Below are positions 7,228 through 14,819 of a stretch of 23,829 nucleotides of DNA, in pieces; within the stretch, counting starts at the first letter, position 1, and each line of letters starts with the position of its first letter. The position numbers were made by a program, and so were the translations under genes. The notes under the pieces were generated by a model. It did not search any database and was not told the origin of the DNA. It worked only from the letters and a program-made list of their open reading frames with translations. This stretch comes from Streptomyces fulvoviolaceus (GTDB lineage Bacteria; Actinomycetota; Actinomycetes; Streptomycetales; Streptomycetaceae): NCBI RefSeq assembly GCF_000718165.1, contig NZ_JOEY01000087.1:1-23829 (forward strand), given 5' to 3'.

Positions 7228-7674
7228 TCACTCGGCGGCGACGGCTCGCAGGGTGTCGCCGTTTGCGCTGGTCAGAGCAAGGCTGTGTTGATCCACTCGG
7301 TAACTGAGCTTGCTGTCGAAGAGGCTCAGCAGGGTCTTCTCGGTGTCCATGAGTGAGGCTTCGCACATCATTCGGGTGGTGGATGGCGCGCCCAGGGTGA
7401 TATGTCCGTCGCTGACGGTGGCCTTGGCGTTGACGTGGTTGCAGCCGAGCCGGCCGCCGACCTTGCCGGTCTTCTTGTCGAAGGTGAGGTGGGTGTCCGT
7501 GGCGGCCTCGTGCTTCTTGCCGTCGACGGTGACGGTCTCGATGTTCCAGCGGGTGCCGGTGACGGGTTTTTCGACGCCGACCTCCCCACTGCCGGGGTCC
7601 GCCTTTTCGCTGCCGCAGGCCACCGCGAGAGGCAGTGCCGTCAGGACGGCGAGGGTGAGTCGCAGTTTGTCCAT
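7228..7674 (-). CDS. META-domain (HslJ-like) lipoprotein
   Basis: Predicted 148-residue secreted lipoprotein. Residues 1-20 are a signal peptide ending LPLAVAC, with Cys20 as the likely lipidated residue, although Ala at the -3 position is less common than Leu. A short linker (CGSEKADPGSGEVG) leads to one META domain, about residues 35-125. That domain shows TGTRWNIETVTVDGK, GRLGCNHVNA and the closing TTRMMCEASLMDTE, the usual G-C-N and M-x-C pattern of HslJ-type proteins. The precise role of the family is unclear. Some members relate to stress or antibiotic tolerance. The frame runs further upstream, but only the ATG at 7674 gives a signal peptide. The ribosome binding site is poor. It follows the isomerase-family gene by 35 bases and is probably cotranscribed with it. 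Its stop is 61 bases from purF. Confidence 0.85.
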   Translation of the reverse strand: MDKLRLTLAVLTALPLAVACGSEKADPGSGEVGVEKPVTGTRWNIETVTVDGKKHEAATDTHLTFDKKTGKVGGRLGCNHVNAKATVSDGHITLGAPSTTRMMCEASLMDTEKTLLSLFDSKLSYRVDQHSLALTSANGDTLRAVAAE

Positions 7675-7709
7675 GTGAGTGGGACGGGAGGGACTGCGGA
7701 CCGGTTCCG

Positions 7710-8507
7710 CTACGCCATCAGCGGCAGCAGCCCGCCCAGATCCGCCCGTTCCCCGCTCGCGCTGACCTTGGCCTCCTCGACCGCGTCCTGCCACGCCACC
7801 CGCCCGGTCGCGAGCCGGATCCAGGTCAGCGGGTCGGTCTCGACGACGTTGGGCGGGGTGCCACGGGTGTGCCGGGGTCCCTCGACGCACTGCACCACGG
7901 CGTACGGCGGGATCCGCACCTCGGTCGAGCCGCCGGGCGCCTTCGCGGCGAGGGCGTCGGCGAGGAGGCGGGTGCAGGCGGCCAGGGCCTGGCGGTCGTA
8001 GGGGATGTCGAGGCCCGGCACCGCCGCATTCAGGTCGTCGGTGTGGACTACGAGTTCGACGGTGCGGGTGACGAGGTAGTCGGCGAGGGTCATGGCACCG
8101 GTGCGGGCGGCGAGGACGCGGTCGCCGGGGGCCTGTGCCAGCTTCTGCGTGAGTCGTTCCTCGGTGCGGGCGTAGAGGGCGTCGAGGTCGGGGTTGGCCG
8201 CGGCGAGGTCACGGGTGCCGTCAGCGATGTCGCCGGCCCGGGAGGCAGTGGCGAAGGGCCAGTCCAGGAGGGTGAGTTCCGGCTTGGGCGGTTCGTCCCG
8301 GTCGAGGTTCCGGCTGACGGTCTCGACGGCCATGCTGATGTGCGCGGCGAGGTCGCGGACGGTCCAGCCCTCCAGTCGGGTGGGGAGGGCGAGCTGCTCG
8401 TCGGTCAGTGCCCGCACGGCCTGCCGCACGTTCCCGAACTGGGCCAGGATCGCGGTCCGGATCTTGGCGGGGTCGTAGGTACGGGCGCGCTTCTTGGCGG
8501 GAGGCAT
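7710..8507 (-). CDS. Maleylpyruvate isomerase family, mycothiol-dependent enzyme
   Basis: A 265-residue protein with an N-terminal DinB-like four-helix bundle (about 15-160) and a C-terminal sterol-carrier-like domain (about 175-260). These make up the actinobacterial mycothiol-dependent maleylpyruvate isomerase family. LEGWTVRDLAAHIS (residues 45-58, His56) and VELVVHTDDL (150-159, Glu151 and His155) supply the His/Glu/His metal ligands known from the Corynebacterium enzyme. The substrate cannot be deduced, since most family members act on unknown mycothiol conjugates and there is no gentisate pathway here. The ATG at 8507 has no Shine-Dalgarno box. A TAGGCT hexamer lies 7 bases before it, so leaderless initiation is likely. 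It is the first gene of a unit with the META lipoprotein. Confidence 0.9.
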   Translation of the reverse strand: MPPAKKRARTYDPAKIRTAILAQFGNVRQAVRALTDEQLALPTRLEGWTVRDLAAHISMAVETVSRNLDRDEPPKPELTLLDWPFATASRAGDIADGTRDLAAANPDLDALYARTEERLTQKLAQAPGDRVLAARTGAMTLADYLVTRTVELVVHTDDLNAAVPGLDIPYDRQALAACTRLLADALAAKAPGGSTEVRIPPYAVVQCVEGPRHTRGTPPNVVETDPLTWIRLATGRVAWQDAVEEAKVSASGERADLGGLLPLMA

Positions 8508-8656
8508 GGCAGGGAGCCTATTGCTTCACGGCATGGCTGCTCAGGCCCTTTTCGATCAGTCCGGAGGCTCGGTGGGCACGTTCGGGGGCGTCGACGGCAT
8601 GAGGGCCGGGCCCTGTCTCGGCGGGCCGCTCTGCCGGTCGCGGTATGAGGAAGAGC
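8508..8656 (-). promoter_or_regulatory. Predicted leaderless promoter of the isomerase-family gene
   Basis: On the minus strand TAGGCT at 8515-8520 lies exactly 7 bases before the ATG. A loose -35-like TGAGCA (8538-8543) lies 17 bases further up. Nothing else is recognised up to the hairpin at 8657. Confidence 0.55.
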
Positions 8657-8690
8657 GAAGGCCCCGCCCGTCGAAACGGGCGGGGCCTTC
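8657..8690. terminator. Terminator hairpin downstream of purL
   Basis: Perfect 15-bp stem (8657-8671 with 8676-8690) closed by a CGAA tetraloop, 42 bases past the purL stop. The stem is very G+C-rich with only short T content after it on the minus strand (TTCGCTCTTCC). The inverted repeat is symmetric, so it could act on either strand. The purSQL transcript is the only one obviously needing it. Confidence 0.8.
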
Positions 8691-8732
8691 AAAGCCGTAC
8701 AACCAGGTACGGCCAGGTACGACCGAAGGGAC

Positions 8733-10991
8733 TTACGCGAGCAGCGCCGGGATCGTCGCCTCGTGCGCCTCGCCCAGCTCCTCCAGGGAGAGCTCGAACT
8801 CGCCCTGGAGCTCGACCGTCTCACCGTCGACGACACCGATGCGGGTGACCGGCAGGCCGCGCGCACCGCACATGTCGTTGAAGCGGACCTCCTCGGAGCG
8901 CGGGACGGCCACGACAGCGCGGCCGGCCGACTCGGAGAAGAGGAGGGTGAAGGCGTCGAGCCCGTCCGGCACGATCAGGCGCGCGCCCTTGCCGCCGAGC
9001 AGCGCCGACTCGACCACGGCCTGGATCAAACCGCCGTCGGACAGGTCGTGCGCGGAGTCGATCATGCCGTCGCGGGAGGCGGAGATCAGGATCTCGGCCA
9101 GCAGGCGCTCGCGCTCCAGGTCGACCTTGGGCGGCAGGCCACCGAGGTGGTCGTGCACGACCTGCGACCAGGCCGAACCGCCGAACTCCTCACGCGTGTC
9201 GCCGAGGAGGTAGAGCAGCTGGCCGTCCTCCTGGAAGGCGACGGGAGTACGGCGCGCGACATCGTCGATGACGCCGAGGACCGCGACCACCGGGGTCGGG
9301 TGGATGGCCACCTCGCCCGTCTGGTTGTAGAGCGACACGTTGCCACCGGTCACCGGGGTGCCCAACTGCTGGCAGGCGTCGGCCAGTCCACGGATCGCCT
9401 CCGCGAACTGCCACATGACGGCCGGGTCCTCGGGCGAGCCGAAGTTCAGGCAGTCGGAGACGGCGAGGGGCTTCGCACCCGTCGTCGCCACATTCCGGTA
9501 CGCCTCCGAGAGCGCCAACTGCGCACCCGCGTACGGGTCCAGCTTCGCGTAACGGCCATTGCCGTCCGTCGCGATGGCCACGCCGAGGCCGGTCTCCTCG
9601 TCGATGCGGATCATCCCGGAGTCCTCGGGCTGGGCCAGCACCGTGTTGCCCTGCACGAAGTGGTCGTACTGCGAGGTGATCCACTTCTTGGAGGCCTGGT
9701 TGGGGGACGACACCAGCTTCAGGACCTGGCCACGAAGCTCTTCGCTCGTCGCCGGCCGCGGCAGCTTGTTGGCGTCGTCCGCCTGCAGCTCGTCCTGCCA
9801 GGACGGGCGGGCGTACGGCCGCTCGTAGACCGGCCCGTCGTGCGCGACCGTGCGCGGGTCGACGTCGACGATCTTGCCGCCGTGCCAGTAGATCTCGAGG
9901 CGGTCGCCGTCGGTGACCTCACCGATCACCGTGGCGATGACGTCCCACTTCTCGCAGATCTCCAGGAAGCGCTCGACCTTCGCCGGCTCGACGACCGCGC
10001 ACATGCGCTCCTGCGACTCGCTCATGAGGATTTCCTCGGGCGAGAGCGTGGAGTCGCGCAGCGGTACGTCGTCCAGGATGACGGTCATGCCGCCTGAGCC
10101 GTTGGACGCCAACTCGCTGGTGGCACAGGACAGTCCGGCCGCACCCAGGTCCTGGATACCGACGACCAGCTTCTCCTTGAAGGCCTCCAGGGTGCACTCG
10201 ATGAGGAGCTTCTCCTGGAAGGGGTCGCCGACCTGCACCGCGGGACGCTTCGACGGCTTGGCGTCGTCGAAGGTCTCGGAGGCCAGGATCGAGGCGCCGC
10301 CGATGCCGTCGCCGCCCGTCCGTGCCCCGTACAGGATGACCTTGTTGCCCGAGCCGGACGCCTTCGCGAGGTGGATGTCCTCGTGCCGCATCACACCGAT
10401 GGCACCGGCGTTGACCAGCGGGTTGCCCTGGTAGCAGGCGTCGAAGACGACCTCGCCGCCGATGTTGGGCAGGCCGAGGCAGTTGCCGTAACCGCCGATG
10501 CCCGCCACCACACCCGGCAGCACACGCTTGGTGTCCGGGTGGTCGGCCGCACCGAACCGCAGCGGGTCCACGACCGCCACCGGCCGCGCGCCCATCGCGA
10601 TGATGTCGCGGACGATGCCGCCGACACCGGTGGCCGCGCCCTGGTAGGGCTCCACGTACGACGGGTGGTTGTGCGACTCGACCTTGAAGGTCACGGCGTA
10701 GCCCTGACCGACGTCCACCACGCCCGCGTTCTCGCCGATGCCCACGAGCAGTGCGTCGGACTGGGGGGCCTTCTCGCCGAACTGGCGGAGGTGGACCTTC
10801 GAGGACTTGTAGCTGCAGTGCTCGGACCACATGACGGAGTACATGGCGAGCTCGGCACCGGTGGGCCGGCGGCCGAGGATCTCCACGACCCGCTCGTACT
10901 CGTCCTTCTTCAGACCGAGTTCGGCCCAGGGCAGCTCGACGTCGGGGGTCGCGGCCGCGTGCTCGACCGTGTCCAGAGGCGTCCGGCTCAT
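8733..10991 (-). CDS. purL: FGAM synthase subunit PurL (small type)
   Basis: Synthetase subunit of phosphoribosylformylglycinamidine synthase, which converts FGAR to FGAM using ATP and ammonia channelled from PurQ. The 752-residue length marks the small PurL that works with separate PurS and PurQ, not the 1300-residue fused type. Signatures include [12 protein letters not shown] (54-65), with the conserved His58, KVESHNHPS (103-111), [12 protein letters not shown] (118-129) and a second PurM-like half beginning near residue 410. The ATG at 10991 overlaps the purQ stop by 4 bases (ATGA), implying translational coupling. It is the last gene of purSQL and is followed by a strong hairpin. Confidence 0.98.
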   Translation of the reverse strand: MSRTPLDTVEHAAATPDVELPWAELGLKKDEYERVVEILGRRPTGAELAMYSVMWSEHCSYKSSKVHLRQFGEKAPQSDALLVGIGENAGVVDVGQGYAVTFKVESHNHPSYVEPYQGAATGVGGIVRDIIAMGARPVAVVDPLRFGAADHPDTKRVLPGVVAGIGGYGNCLGLPNIGGEVVFDACYQGNPLVNAGAIGVMRHEDIHLAKASGSGNKVILYGARTGGDGIGGASILASETFDDAKPSKRPAVQVGDPFQEKLLIECTLEAFKEKLVVGIQDLGAAGLSCATSELASNGSGGMTVILDDVPLRDSTLSPEEILMSESQERMCAVVEPAKVERFLEICEKWDVIATVIGEVTDGDRLEIYWHGGKIVDVDPRTVAHDGPVYERPYARPSWQDELQADDANKLPRPATSEELRGQVLKLVSSPNQASKKWITSQYDHFVQGNTVLAQPEDSGMIRIDEETGLGVAIATDGNGRYAKLDPYAGAQLALSEAYRNVATTGAKPLAVSDCLNFGSPEDPAVMWQFAEAIRGLADACQQLGTPVTGGNVSLYNQTGEVAIHPTPVVAVLGVIDDVARRTPVAFQEDGQLLYLLGDTREEFGGSAWSQVVHDHLGGLPPKVDLERERLLAEILISASRDGMIDSAHDLSDGGLIQAVVESALLGGKGARLIVPDGLDAFTLLFSESAGRAVVAVPRSEEVRFNDMCGARGLPVTRIGVVDGETVELQGEFELSLEELGEAHEATIPALLA

Positions 10992-11668
10992 GCGTTGACC
11001 AGCTTCTTGAGGATCGAGGTGAAGAAGGGGAGGCCGTCGGTGCGGCCGGACCCGATGAGCGGCTCGACGGCGTGCTCCGGGTGCGGCATGAGGCCTACGA
11101 CGTTCCCGGCCTCGTTGGTGATGCCGGCGATGTCGTTGAGCGAGCCGTTGGGGTTGAAGTCGAGGTAGCGGAATGCCACGCGACCCTCGGCCTCCAGCTT
11201 GTCCAGCGTGTACTGGTCGGCGACGTACCGGCCGTCCATGTTCTTCAGCGGGATGTGGATCTCCTGGCCGGACTCGTAGTCGACGGTCCAGGCGGTGTCC
11301 GCGTTCTCCACCCGCAGCTTCTGGTCGCGGCAGATGAAGTGGAGGTGGTCGTTGCCGAGCATCCCGCCCGGGAGGAGGTGGGCCTCGGTGAGGATCTGGA
11401 AGCCGTTGCAGATACCGAGAACCGGGAGGCCGGCCTTCGCCTGCTCGATGACCGTCTCCATCACGGGCGAGAAGCGGGAGATGGCGCCGGCCCGCAGATA
11501 GTCGCCGTAGGAGAAACCGCCGGGCAGCACCACGGCGTCGACCTGGTGGAGGTCCTTGTCCTTGTGCCAGAGAGCCACCGGCTCGGCGCCCGCGAGGCGG
11601 ATCGCGCGCTGCGTGTCCCGGTCGTCGAGGCTGCCGGGGAAAGTGACGACGCCAATACGAGCGGTCAC
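10988..11668 (-). CDS. purQ: FGAM synthase subunit PurQ (glutaminase)
   Basis: Class I glutamine amidotransferase subunit that supplies ammonia to PurL. At 226 residues it is full length for the family. GICNGFQ (85-91) carries the nucleophile Cys87. LMPHPEH (193-199) carries His196 and Glu198 of the triad. [16 protein letters not shown] (48-63) is the usual oxyanion and glutamine-binding segment. The GTG start overlaps the purS stop (GTGA) and the stop overlaps the purL start (ATGA), so the three subunits are probably made in a coupled way. Confidence 0.98.
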   Translation of the reverse strand: MTARIGVVTFPGSLDDRDTQRAIRLAGAEPVALWHKDKDLHQVDAVVLPGGFSYGDYLRAGAISRFSPVMETVIEQAKAGLPVLGICNGFQILTEAHLLPGGMLGNDHLHFICRDQKLRVENADTAWTVDYESGQEIHIPLKNMDGRYVADQYTLDKLEAEGRVAFRYLDFNPNGSLNDIAGITNEAGNVVGLMPHPEHAVEPLIGSGRTDGLPFFTSILKKLVNA

Positions 11669-11928
11669 TTCGCGGCCTCCGCGACTTCCTCCACCTTGAC
11701 GGTGAAGTCCTCGATCACGGTGTTGGCGAGGAAGGATTCCGCGAGATCGTGGATGCGGGCGAGCGCGGCCTCGTCGACCGGTCCGTCAACTTCCAGTTCG
11801 AATCGCTTTCCCTGACGTACGTCGGAGACGCCTTCGAAACCCAGCCGCGGCAGTGCGCGCTGCACCGCCTGGCCCTGGGGGTCGAGGATCTCCGGCTTGA
11901 GCATGACGTCGACTACGACGCGTGCCAC
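11665..11928 (-). CDS. purS: FGAM synthase subunit PurS
   Basis: Small structural subunit (87 residues) that bridges PurQ and PurL in the bacterial FGAM synthase complex and is needed for ammonia channelling. The protein begins [20 protein letters not shown]. The KP.ILDPQG motif and the later [12 protein letters not shown] are typical of PurS. The frame is open two codons further to a GTG at 11934, but the GTG at 11928 is chosen because GGGAG lies 5 bases before it, whereas the upstream GTG overlaps that box. It is the first gene of purSQL, divergent from the Lsr2 gene across about 350 bases that include a structured leader. Confidence 0.93.
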   Translation of the reverse strand: MARVVVDVMLKPEILDPQGQAVQRALPRLGFEGVSDVRQGKRFELEVDGPVDEAALARIHDLAESFLANTVIEDFTVKVEEVAEAAK

Positions 11929-11954
11929 TGGCACTCCCGGTGTTGTGGTGCTGA

Positions 11955-11988
11955 GCAGGTTCCTGCAGGTGCGTTCAGACTACCTGCA
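11955..11988 (-). promoter_or_regulatory. Competing stem-loops in the purS leader
   Basis: In the purS-strand RNA, TGCAGGT (plus 11982-11988) can pair with ACCTGCA (plus 11964-11970) across 11 bases. Bases 11964-11966 also belong to a second inverted repeat GCAGG-TT-CCTGC (plus 11955-11966). The two pairings overlap and cannot both form. The region ends about 25 bases upstream of the purS start. A regulatory role is inference. Confidence 0.45.
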
Positions 11989-12070
11989 CAAAATTTCTAC
12001 GCGCGTTGACTTGTAGGAATCTACGTGAGGACTGTCACGATCCCGCATCGGAGGGGTGCCTTCACGAAAA

Positions 12071-12092
12071 GTTCAGGGAAAGATCCCTGAAC
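12071..12092 (-). terminator. Terminator-like hairpin in the purS leader or upstream region
   Basis: Perfect 9-bp stem GTTCAGGGA/TCCCTGAAC with a 4-base loop. On the minus strand it is followed at once by TTTTCGTG. It lies about 140 bases upstream of purS, with no minus-strand gene before it. It would therefore end either a short leader RNA (attenuation) or transcription antisense to the Lsr2 upstream region. Confidence 0.6.
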
Positions 12093-12282
12093 GACACCTC
12101 ATCCCTATTGCGCGGAGACACGCGGGGAGATTTAGTCGGGCTTCACATTCCATTGCCGGGCACTGTACAAATGAATTACCAATAGTCGATACTTTGCCCA
12201 TTAACTGGCGGACAGTCGGCATCTCCGCGGCGTCGTGGCACGTCATCGCAGATTGAGATGTCGCACGAAGGGACCGATATTC
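12093..12282 (+). promoter_or_regulatory. AT-richer upstream region of the Lsr2 gene
   Basis: Positions 12150-12205 are conspicuously AT-rich for this genome (for example CAAATGAATTACCAATAG). That suits a promoter and possibly self-binding by Lsr2, which prefers AT-rich DNA. I cannot place -35 and -10 boxes with confidence. A GAAGGGA ribosome binding site ends 9 bases before the start. Confidence 0.45.
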
Positions 12283-12600
12283 GTGGCGCAGAAGGTCGTG
12301 GTCACTCTCTTTGACGACATCGACGGCTCGGAAGCGGCGGAAACGATCGCCTTCGGCCTCGACGGCAAGTCGTACGAGATCGACCTGAATCAAACCAATG
12401 CCAAGAAACTGCGTAAGGCGCTCGCGCCGTACGTGGACGCCGGCCGCAAGCGGTCGAGGTCGGGCAAGGCGTACCGGCAGACGGAGGTCGCCCCCGACCC
12501 GGCGGCCGTCCGGGCCTGGGCCCAGGCCAACAAGATGGACGTCCCGGCCCGCGGCCGGATCCCCAAGAAGGTCTACGAGGCGTTCGCCGAGGCGCAGTAG
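12283..12600 (+). CDS. Lsr2-family nucleoid-associated protein
   Basis: A 105-residue H-NS-like xenogeneic silencer of Actinobacteria that bridges AT-rich DNA. Residues 1-55 (MAQKVVVTLFDDIDG then FGLDGKSYEIDLN) are the N-terminal dimerisation domain. Residues 72-105 are the C-terminal DNA-binding domain, with the minor-groove hook R90-G91-R92 in VPARGRIPKKVYEAF. The linker (RKRSRSGKAYRQ) is basic. The frame is open from 12235, but the GTG at 12283 matches the family N-terminus and has GAAGGGA 9 bases upstream. Streptomyces carries two Lsr2 proteins. From recalled synteny this is the paralogue next to purS rather than the main silencer, so I give no symbol. It is divergent from purSQL. Confidence 0.93.
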   Translation: MAQKVVVTLFDDIDGSEAAETIAFGLDGKSYEIDLNQTNAKKLRKALAPYVDAGRKRSRSGKAYRQTEVAPDPAAVRAWAQANKMDVPARGRIPKKVYEAFAEAQ

Positions 12601-12643
12601 AGCCCGGTCGACGTTCGGTCACCTGCCCCTCGGGACAACCGAC

Positions 12644-12674
12644 TTGCGTTGCACCCCACCTGGTCAGCTAGAGT
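12644..12674 (+). promoter_or_regulatory. Possible promoter of tRNA-Gly(UCC)
   Basis: TAGAGT (12669-12674) is a good -10 candidate about 50 bases before the tRNA. TTGCGT (12644-12649) is a possible -35, but the 19-base spacing is long. Confidence 0.45.
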
Positions 12675-12725
12675 CTGGAGCACGCCGAGGGGCGGGGCCC
12701 GAAAAGCCCAGCTCACGGAGTACAC

Positions 12726-12797
12726 GCGGGTGTAGTTCAGTAGCAGAACATCCCCCTTCCAGGGGGAAGGCGCAGTGTGCAATTCCTGTCACCCGCT
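12726..12797 (+). tRNA. tRNA-Gly(UCC), atypical D and T arms
   Basis: A cloverleaf can be drawn by hand. It has a perfect 7-bp acceptor stem GCGGGTG/CACCCGC, D stem GTTC/GAAC, and anticodon stem TCCCC/GGGGA around CTTCCAG (anticodon TCC at 12758-12760). The variable region is AGGC, with discriminator T12797 and no encoded CCA. The D loop is AGTAGCA, so position 18 is A (12742) instead of the universal G. The T arm reads GCAG-T-G, loop TGCAATT, CCTGT: five pairs with a bulged T (12776), and G instead of T at position 55 (12779). The G18-T55 contact that joins the D and T loops is therefore lost from both sides. The stems are otherwise intact, so decay into a pseudogene is less likely than a specialised role. 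Confidence 0.85.
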
Positions 12798-12810
12798 CTG
12801 CATCGCCGGT

Positions 12811-12838
12811 CTGACCACTGCTGTGGATCAGGTAGGAT
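12811..12838 (+). promoter_or_regulatory. Promoter of the first tRNA-Gly(GCC)
   Basis: CTGACC (12811-12816), a 16-base spacer and TAGGAT (12833-12838) resemble a vegetative Streptomyces promoter. Transcription would begin near 12845, about 33 bases before the mature tRNA. Confidence 0.65.
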
Positions 12839-12877
12839 GGTGCTCGCGCCGATCGGTGAGAGCCGGTCGGAGGCAAT

Positions 12878-12950
12878 GCGGACGTAGCTCAGTTGGTAGA
12901 GCGCAACCTTGCCAAGGTTGAGGTCGCCAGTTCGAACCTGGTCGTCCGCT
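12878..12950 (+). tRNA. tRNA-Gly(GCC), copy 1
   Basis: Canonical 73-base tRNA with acceptor GCGGACG/CGTCCGC, D loop with TTGG, anticodon loop CTTGCCA (GCC), T loop TTCGAAC and no encoded CCA. It is identical to the copy at 16654-16726. It has its own promoter and a terminator after it. Confidence 0.98.
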
Positions 12951-12960
12951 CTTGATGAAG

Positions 12961-12991
12961 AAGACCCCGGTCCTTTGGATCGGGGTCTTTT
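12961..12991 (+). terminator. Terminator after tRNA-Gly(GCC) copy 1
   Basis: Stem AAGACCCCG (12961-12969) with CGGGGTCTT (12981-12989), running into TTTT on the plus strand, 10 bases after the tRNA. The A residues at the 5' side of the stem could also make it work on the minus strand. Confidence 0.85.
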
Positions 12992-13012
12992 CGTGCTCCC
13001 CGGACATCCCTC

Positions 13013-13054
13013 TGACATTTGTCATACGGAGTGGTGACAGCTCGCACTGCTGTC
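13013..13054 (+). promoter_or_regulatory. Two inverted repeats upstream of the ABC/two-component operon
   Basis: TGACA-TT-TGTCA at 13013-13024 and GACAGC-N7-GCTGTC at 13036-13054 lie 30-70 bases before the ATPase start. They share the TGACA/TGTC element. They are good candidates for binding by the NarL-type regulator encoded at the end of the operon, but this is inference. Confidence 0.5.
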
Positions 13055-13082
13055 GCGCCGGGAGCGCCGGGACGCTTAAGTC

Positions 13083-14039
13083 ATGGACACCAACGAACAC
13101 GAGCACGTGATTGAGGTCACCGACCTTCGGCGTGTGTACGGGGGCGGGTTCGAGGCCGTGCGCGGGATCACCTTCTCCGTGGCCCGCGCCGAGGTCTTCG
13201 CACTGCTCGGCACGAACGGCGCGGGCAAGACGTCGACGGTCGAGCTGCTGGAGGGACTCGCCCGGCCGTCCGGCGGGCGGGTGCGCGTCCTCGGGCATGA
13301 TCCCTACGCCGACCGGGCCGTCGTACGACCGCGTACCGGGGTGATGCTGCAGGAGGGCGGCCTTCCGTCCGAGCTGACCGTCGCGGAGACGGCGCGGATG
13401 TGGGCGGGCTGCGTCAGCGGGGCGCGCCCGACGCGGGAGGCGCTCGCGCTGGTCGGGCTCGGGCAGCGGGCCGGCGTACGGGTCAAGCAGCTGTCCGGGG
13501 GCGAGCGGCGGCGGCTGGACCTGGCGCTCGCGCTGCTCGGCAGGCCCGAGGTGCTGTTCCTGGACGAGCCGACGACCGGCCTGGACGCCGAAGGGCGCCG
13601 GGACACCTGGGAGTTGGTGCGCGCGCTGCGCGACGGCGGTACGACGGTGCTGCTGACCACGCACTACCTGGAGGAGGCCGACGATCTCGCCGACCGGCTC
13701 GCGATCCTGCACCGGGGGTGCGTCGCGGCCACCGGCACACCGGCCGAGGTGACCGCCGCCCAGCCGTCCCGGATCTCCTTCGAGCTGCCCGAGGGCTACT
13801 TCGTGGGGGACCTGCCGCCGCTCGGTGCGCTGGGGGTGTTCGACCACGAGGTCGAGGGGAGGGTCGTACGGCTGCGGACGCGGGAGCTGCAGCGGGCGGC
13901 CGCCGGGGTGCTGGGGTGGGCCGAGCGGGCCGGGGTGGAGCTGCGGCGGCTGGATGTGCGGTCGGCTTCGCTGGAGGAGGCGTTCCTGGGGATCGCGCGG
14001 GACGCGACTTCCGCGGCTGAGAAGGAGTACGCGGCATGA
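13083..14039 (+). CDS. ABC transporter ATP-binding protein
   Basis: A 318-residue ATPase of the drug/DrrA-like ABC-2 exporter type. All motifs are present: Walker A GTNGAGKTS (43-51), Q-loop Gln90, signature LSGGE (137-141), Walker B VLFLDEP (157-163, Asp161 and Glu162) and H-loop His194 in TTHYLEEAD. The C-terminal 100 residues form the extension usual in DrrA/NodI-like ATPases, ending SLEEAFLGIA. The start at 13083 has only a weak ribosome binding site. The stop overlaps the permease start (ATGA), so both subunits are probably translated together. The substrate cannot be told. The linked DesK/NarL-type pair suggests an envelope-stress or antibiotic-responsive exporter. Confidence 0.95.
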   Translation: MDTNEHEHVIEVTDLRRVYGGGFEAVRGITFSVARAEVFALLGTNGAGKTSTVELLEGLARPSGGRVRVLGHDPYADRAVVRPRTGVMLQEGGLPSELTVAETARMWAGCVSGARPTREALALVGLGQRAGVRVKQLSGGERRRLDLALALLGRPEVLFLDEPTTGLDAEGRRDTWELVRALRDGGTTVLLTTHYLEEADDLADRLAILHRGCVAATGTPAEVTAAQPSRISFELPEGYFVGDLPPLGALGVFDHEVEGRVVRLRTRELQRAAAGVLGWAERAGVELRRLDVRSASLEEAFLGIARDATSAAEKEYAA

Positions 14040-14800
14040 GCATCGCTGTGGGGCGGGTCAGGGCACTCGCCCGGGCCGAGCTGACCCTGTTCGGGCGCAG
14101 CAAGGGCACGATCGTCGTGGCCTTGTTCGTGCCGCTGGTGCTGCCGTTCAGCGCGCGGACGGCGGTCGAGGACATGGATCTCGGGGACGCCGGGCTGAAC
14201 GTCGGGCTGGTGCTGCTGCCGGGCGCCGTCGGGTTCTCGCTGCTGTTCGCGGTGTACTCGGCGCTCGTCGGCGTCTTCGTCGGAAGGCGCGAGGAACTCG
14301 TCCTCAAGCGGCTGCGCACCGGGGAGTTGCGGGACCGGGAGATCCTGGCCGGAGCCGCGCTGCCGGCGGTCTGCACGGGGCTGATCCAGTCGCTGCTGCT
14401 CGCGGTGGGCTGTGCCGTTCTGCTCGACCTGCCGGCTCCCCAGGCACCCCAACTCGCCGTCATCGGCCTGCTGTTGGGCCTATTGATGTGCGCGGCGCTG
14501 GCCGCGCTGACCGCGAGCTTCACCCGTACCGTGGAGAGCGCACAGGTCACCGGGATGCCGCTGCTGCTGATCTCGATGGTGGGCTCCGGGATCACGGTCC
14601 CGCTGGAACTCGTGCCCGACCGGGTGGCGATCTGGCTCGAACTGCTGCCGCTGTCCCCGGTGATCACGCTCGTGCGCGGCGGCTGGAGTGGCGAGCTGTC
14701 GGTGTACGAGACGATCGGACCGGTGCTGACGGCTCTGGCCTGGACCGCTTTCGCCGTGTTTGCTGTACGGCGGTGGTTCCGGTGGGAACCTCGGCGCTGA
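14036..14800 (+). CDS. ABC-2 type transporter permease
   Basis: A 254-residue integral membrane protein and partner of the preceding ATPase. About six hydrophobic segments are visible, near residues 27-43, 55-80, 104-129, 138-162, 172-190 and 230-246. The cytoplasmic loop GRREELVLKRLRTGELRDRE (82-101) is the conserved coupling-type element of DrrB-like ABC-2 permeases (often VxKRLRtTP). The N-terminus is short and basic. The start overlaps the ATPase stop and the kinase starts 20 bases after its stop, so this is one operon. The direction is probably export. The substrate is unknown. Confidence 0.92.
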   Translation: MSIAVGRVRALARAELTLFGRSKGTIVVALFVPLVLPFSARTAVEDMDLGDAGLNVGLVLLPGAVGFSLLFAVYSALVGVFVGRREELVLKRLRTGELRDREILAGAALPAVCTGLIQSLLLAVGCAVLLDLPAPQAPQLAVIGLLLGLLMCAALAALTASFTRTVESAQVTGMPLLLISMVGSGITVPLELVPDRVAIWLELLPLSPVITLVRGGWSGELSVYETIGPVLTALAWTAFAVFAVRRWFRWEPRR

Positions 14801-14819
14801 ACGCACGGGGGGCGGGAAC

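Noticed and set aside
8657..8690. Insertion-sequence terminal repeat
   Set aside because: A single hairpin at the end of purL with no transposase or partner repeat. It is explained as a terminator.
12726..12797. Reading the tRNA-Gly(UCC) as a pseudogene
   Set aside because: All stems pair, the anticodon loop is perfect, a -10-like box precedes it, and the unusual bases change as a set. A special role fits better, though it remains unproven.
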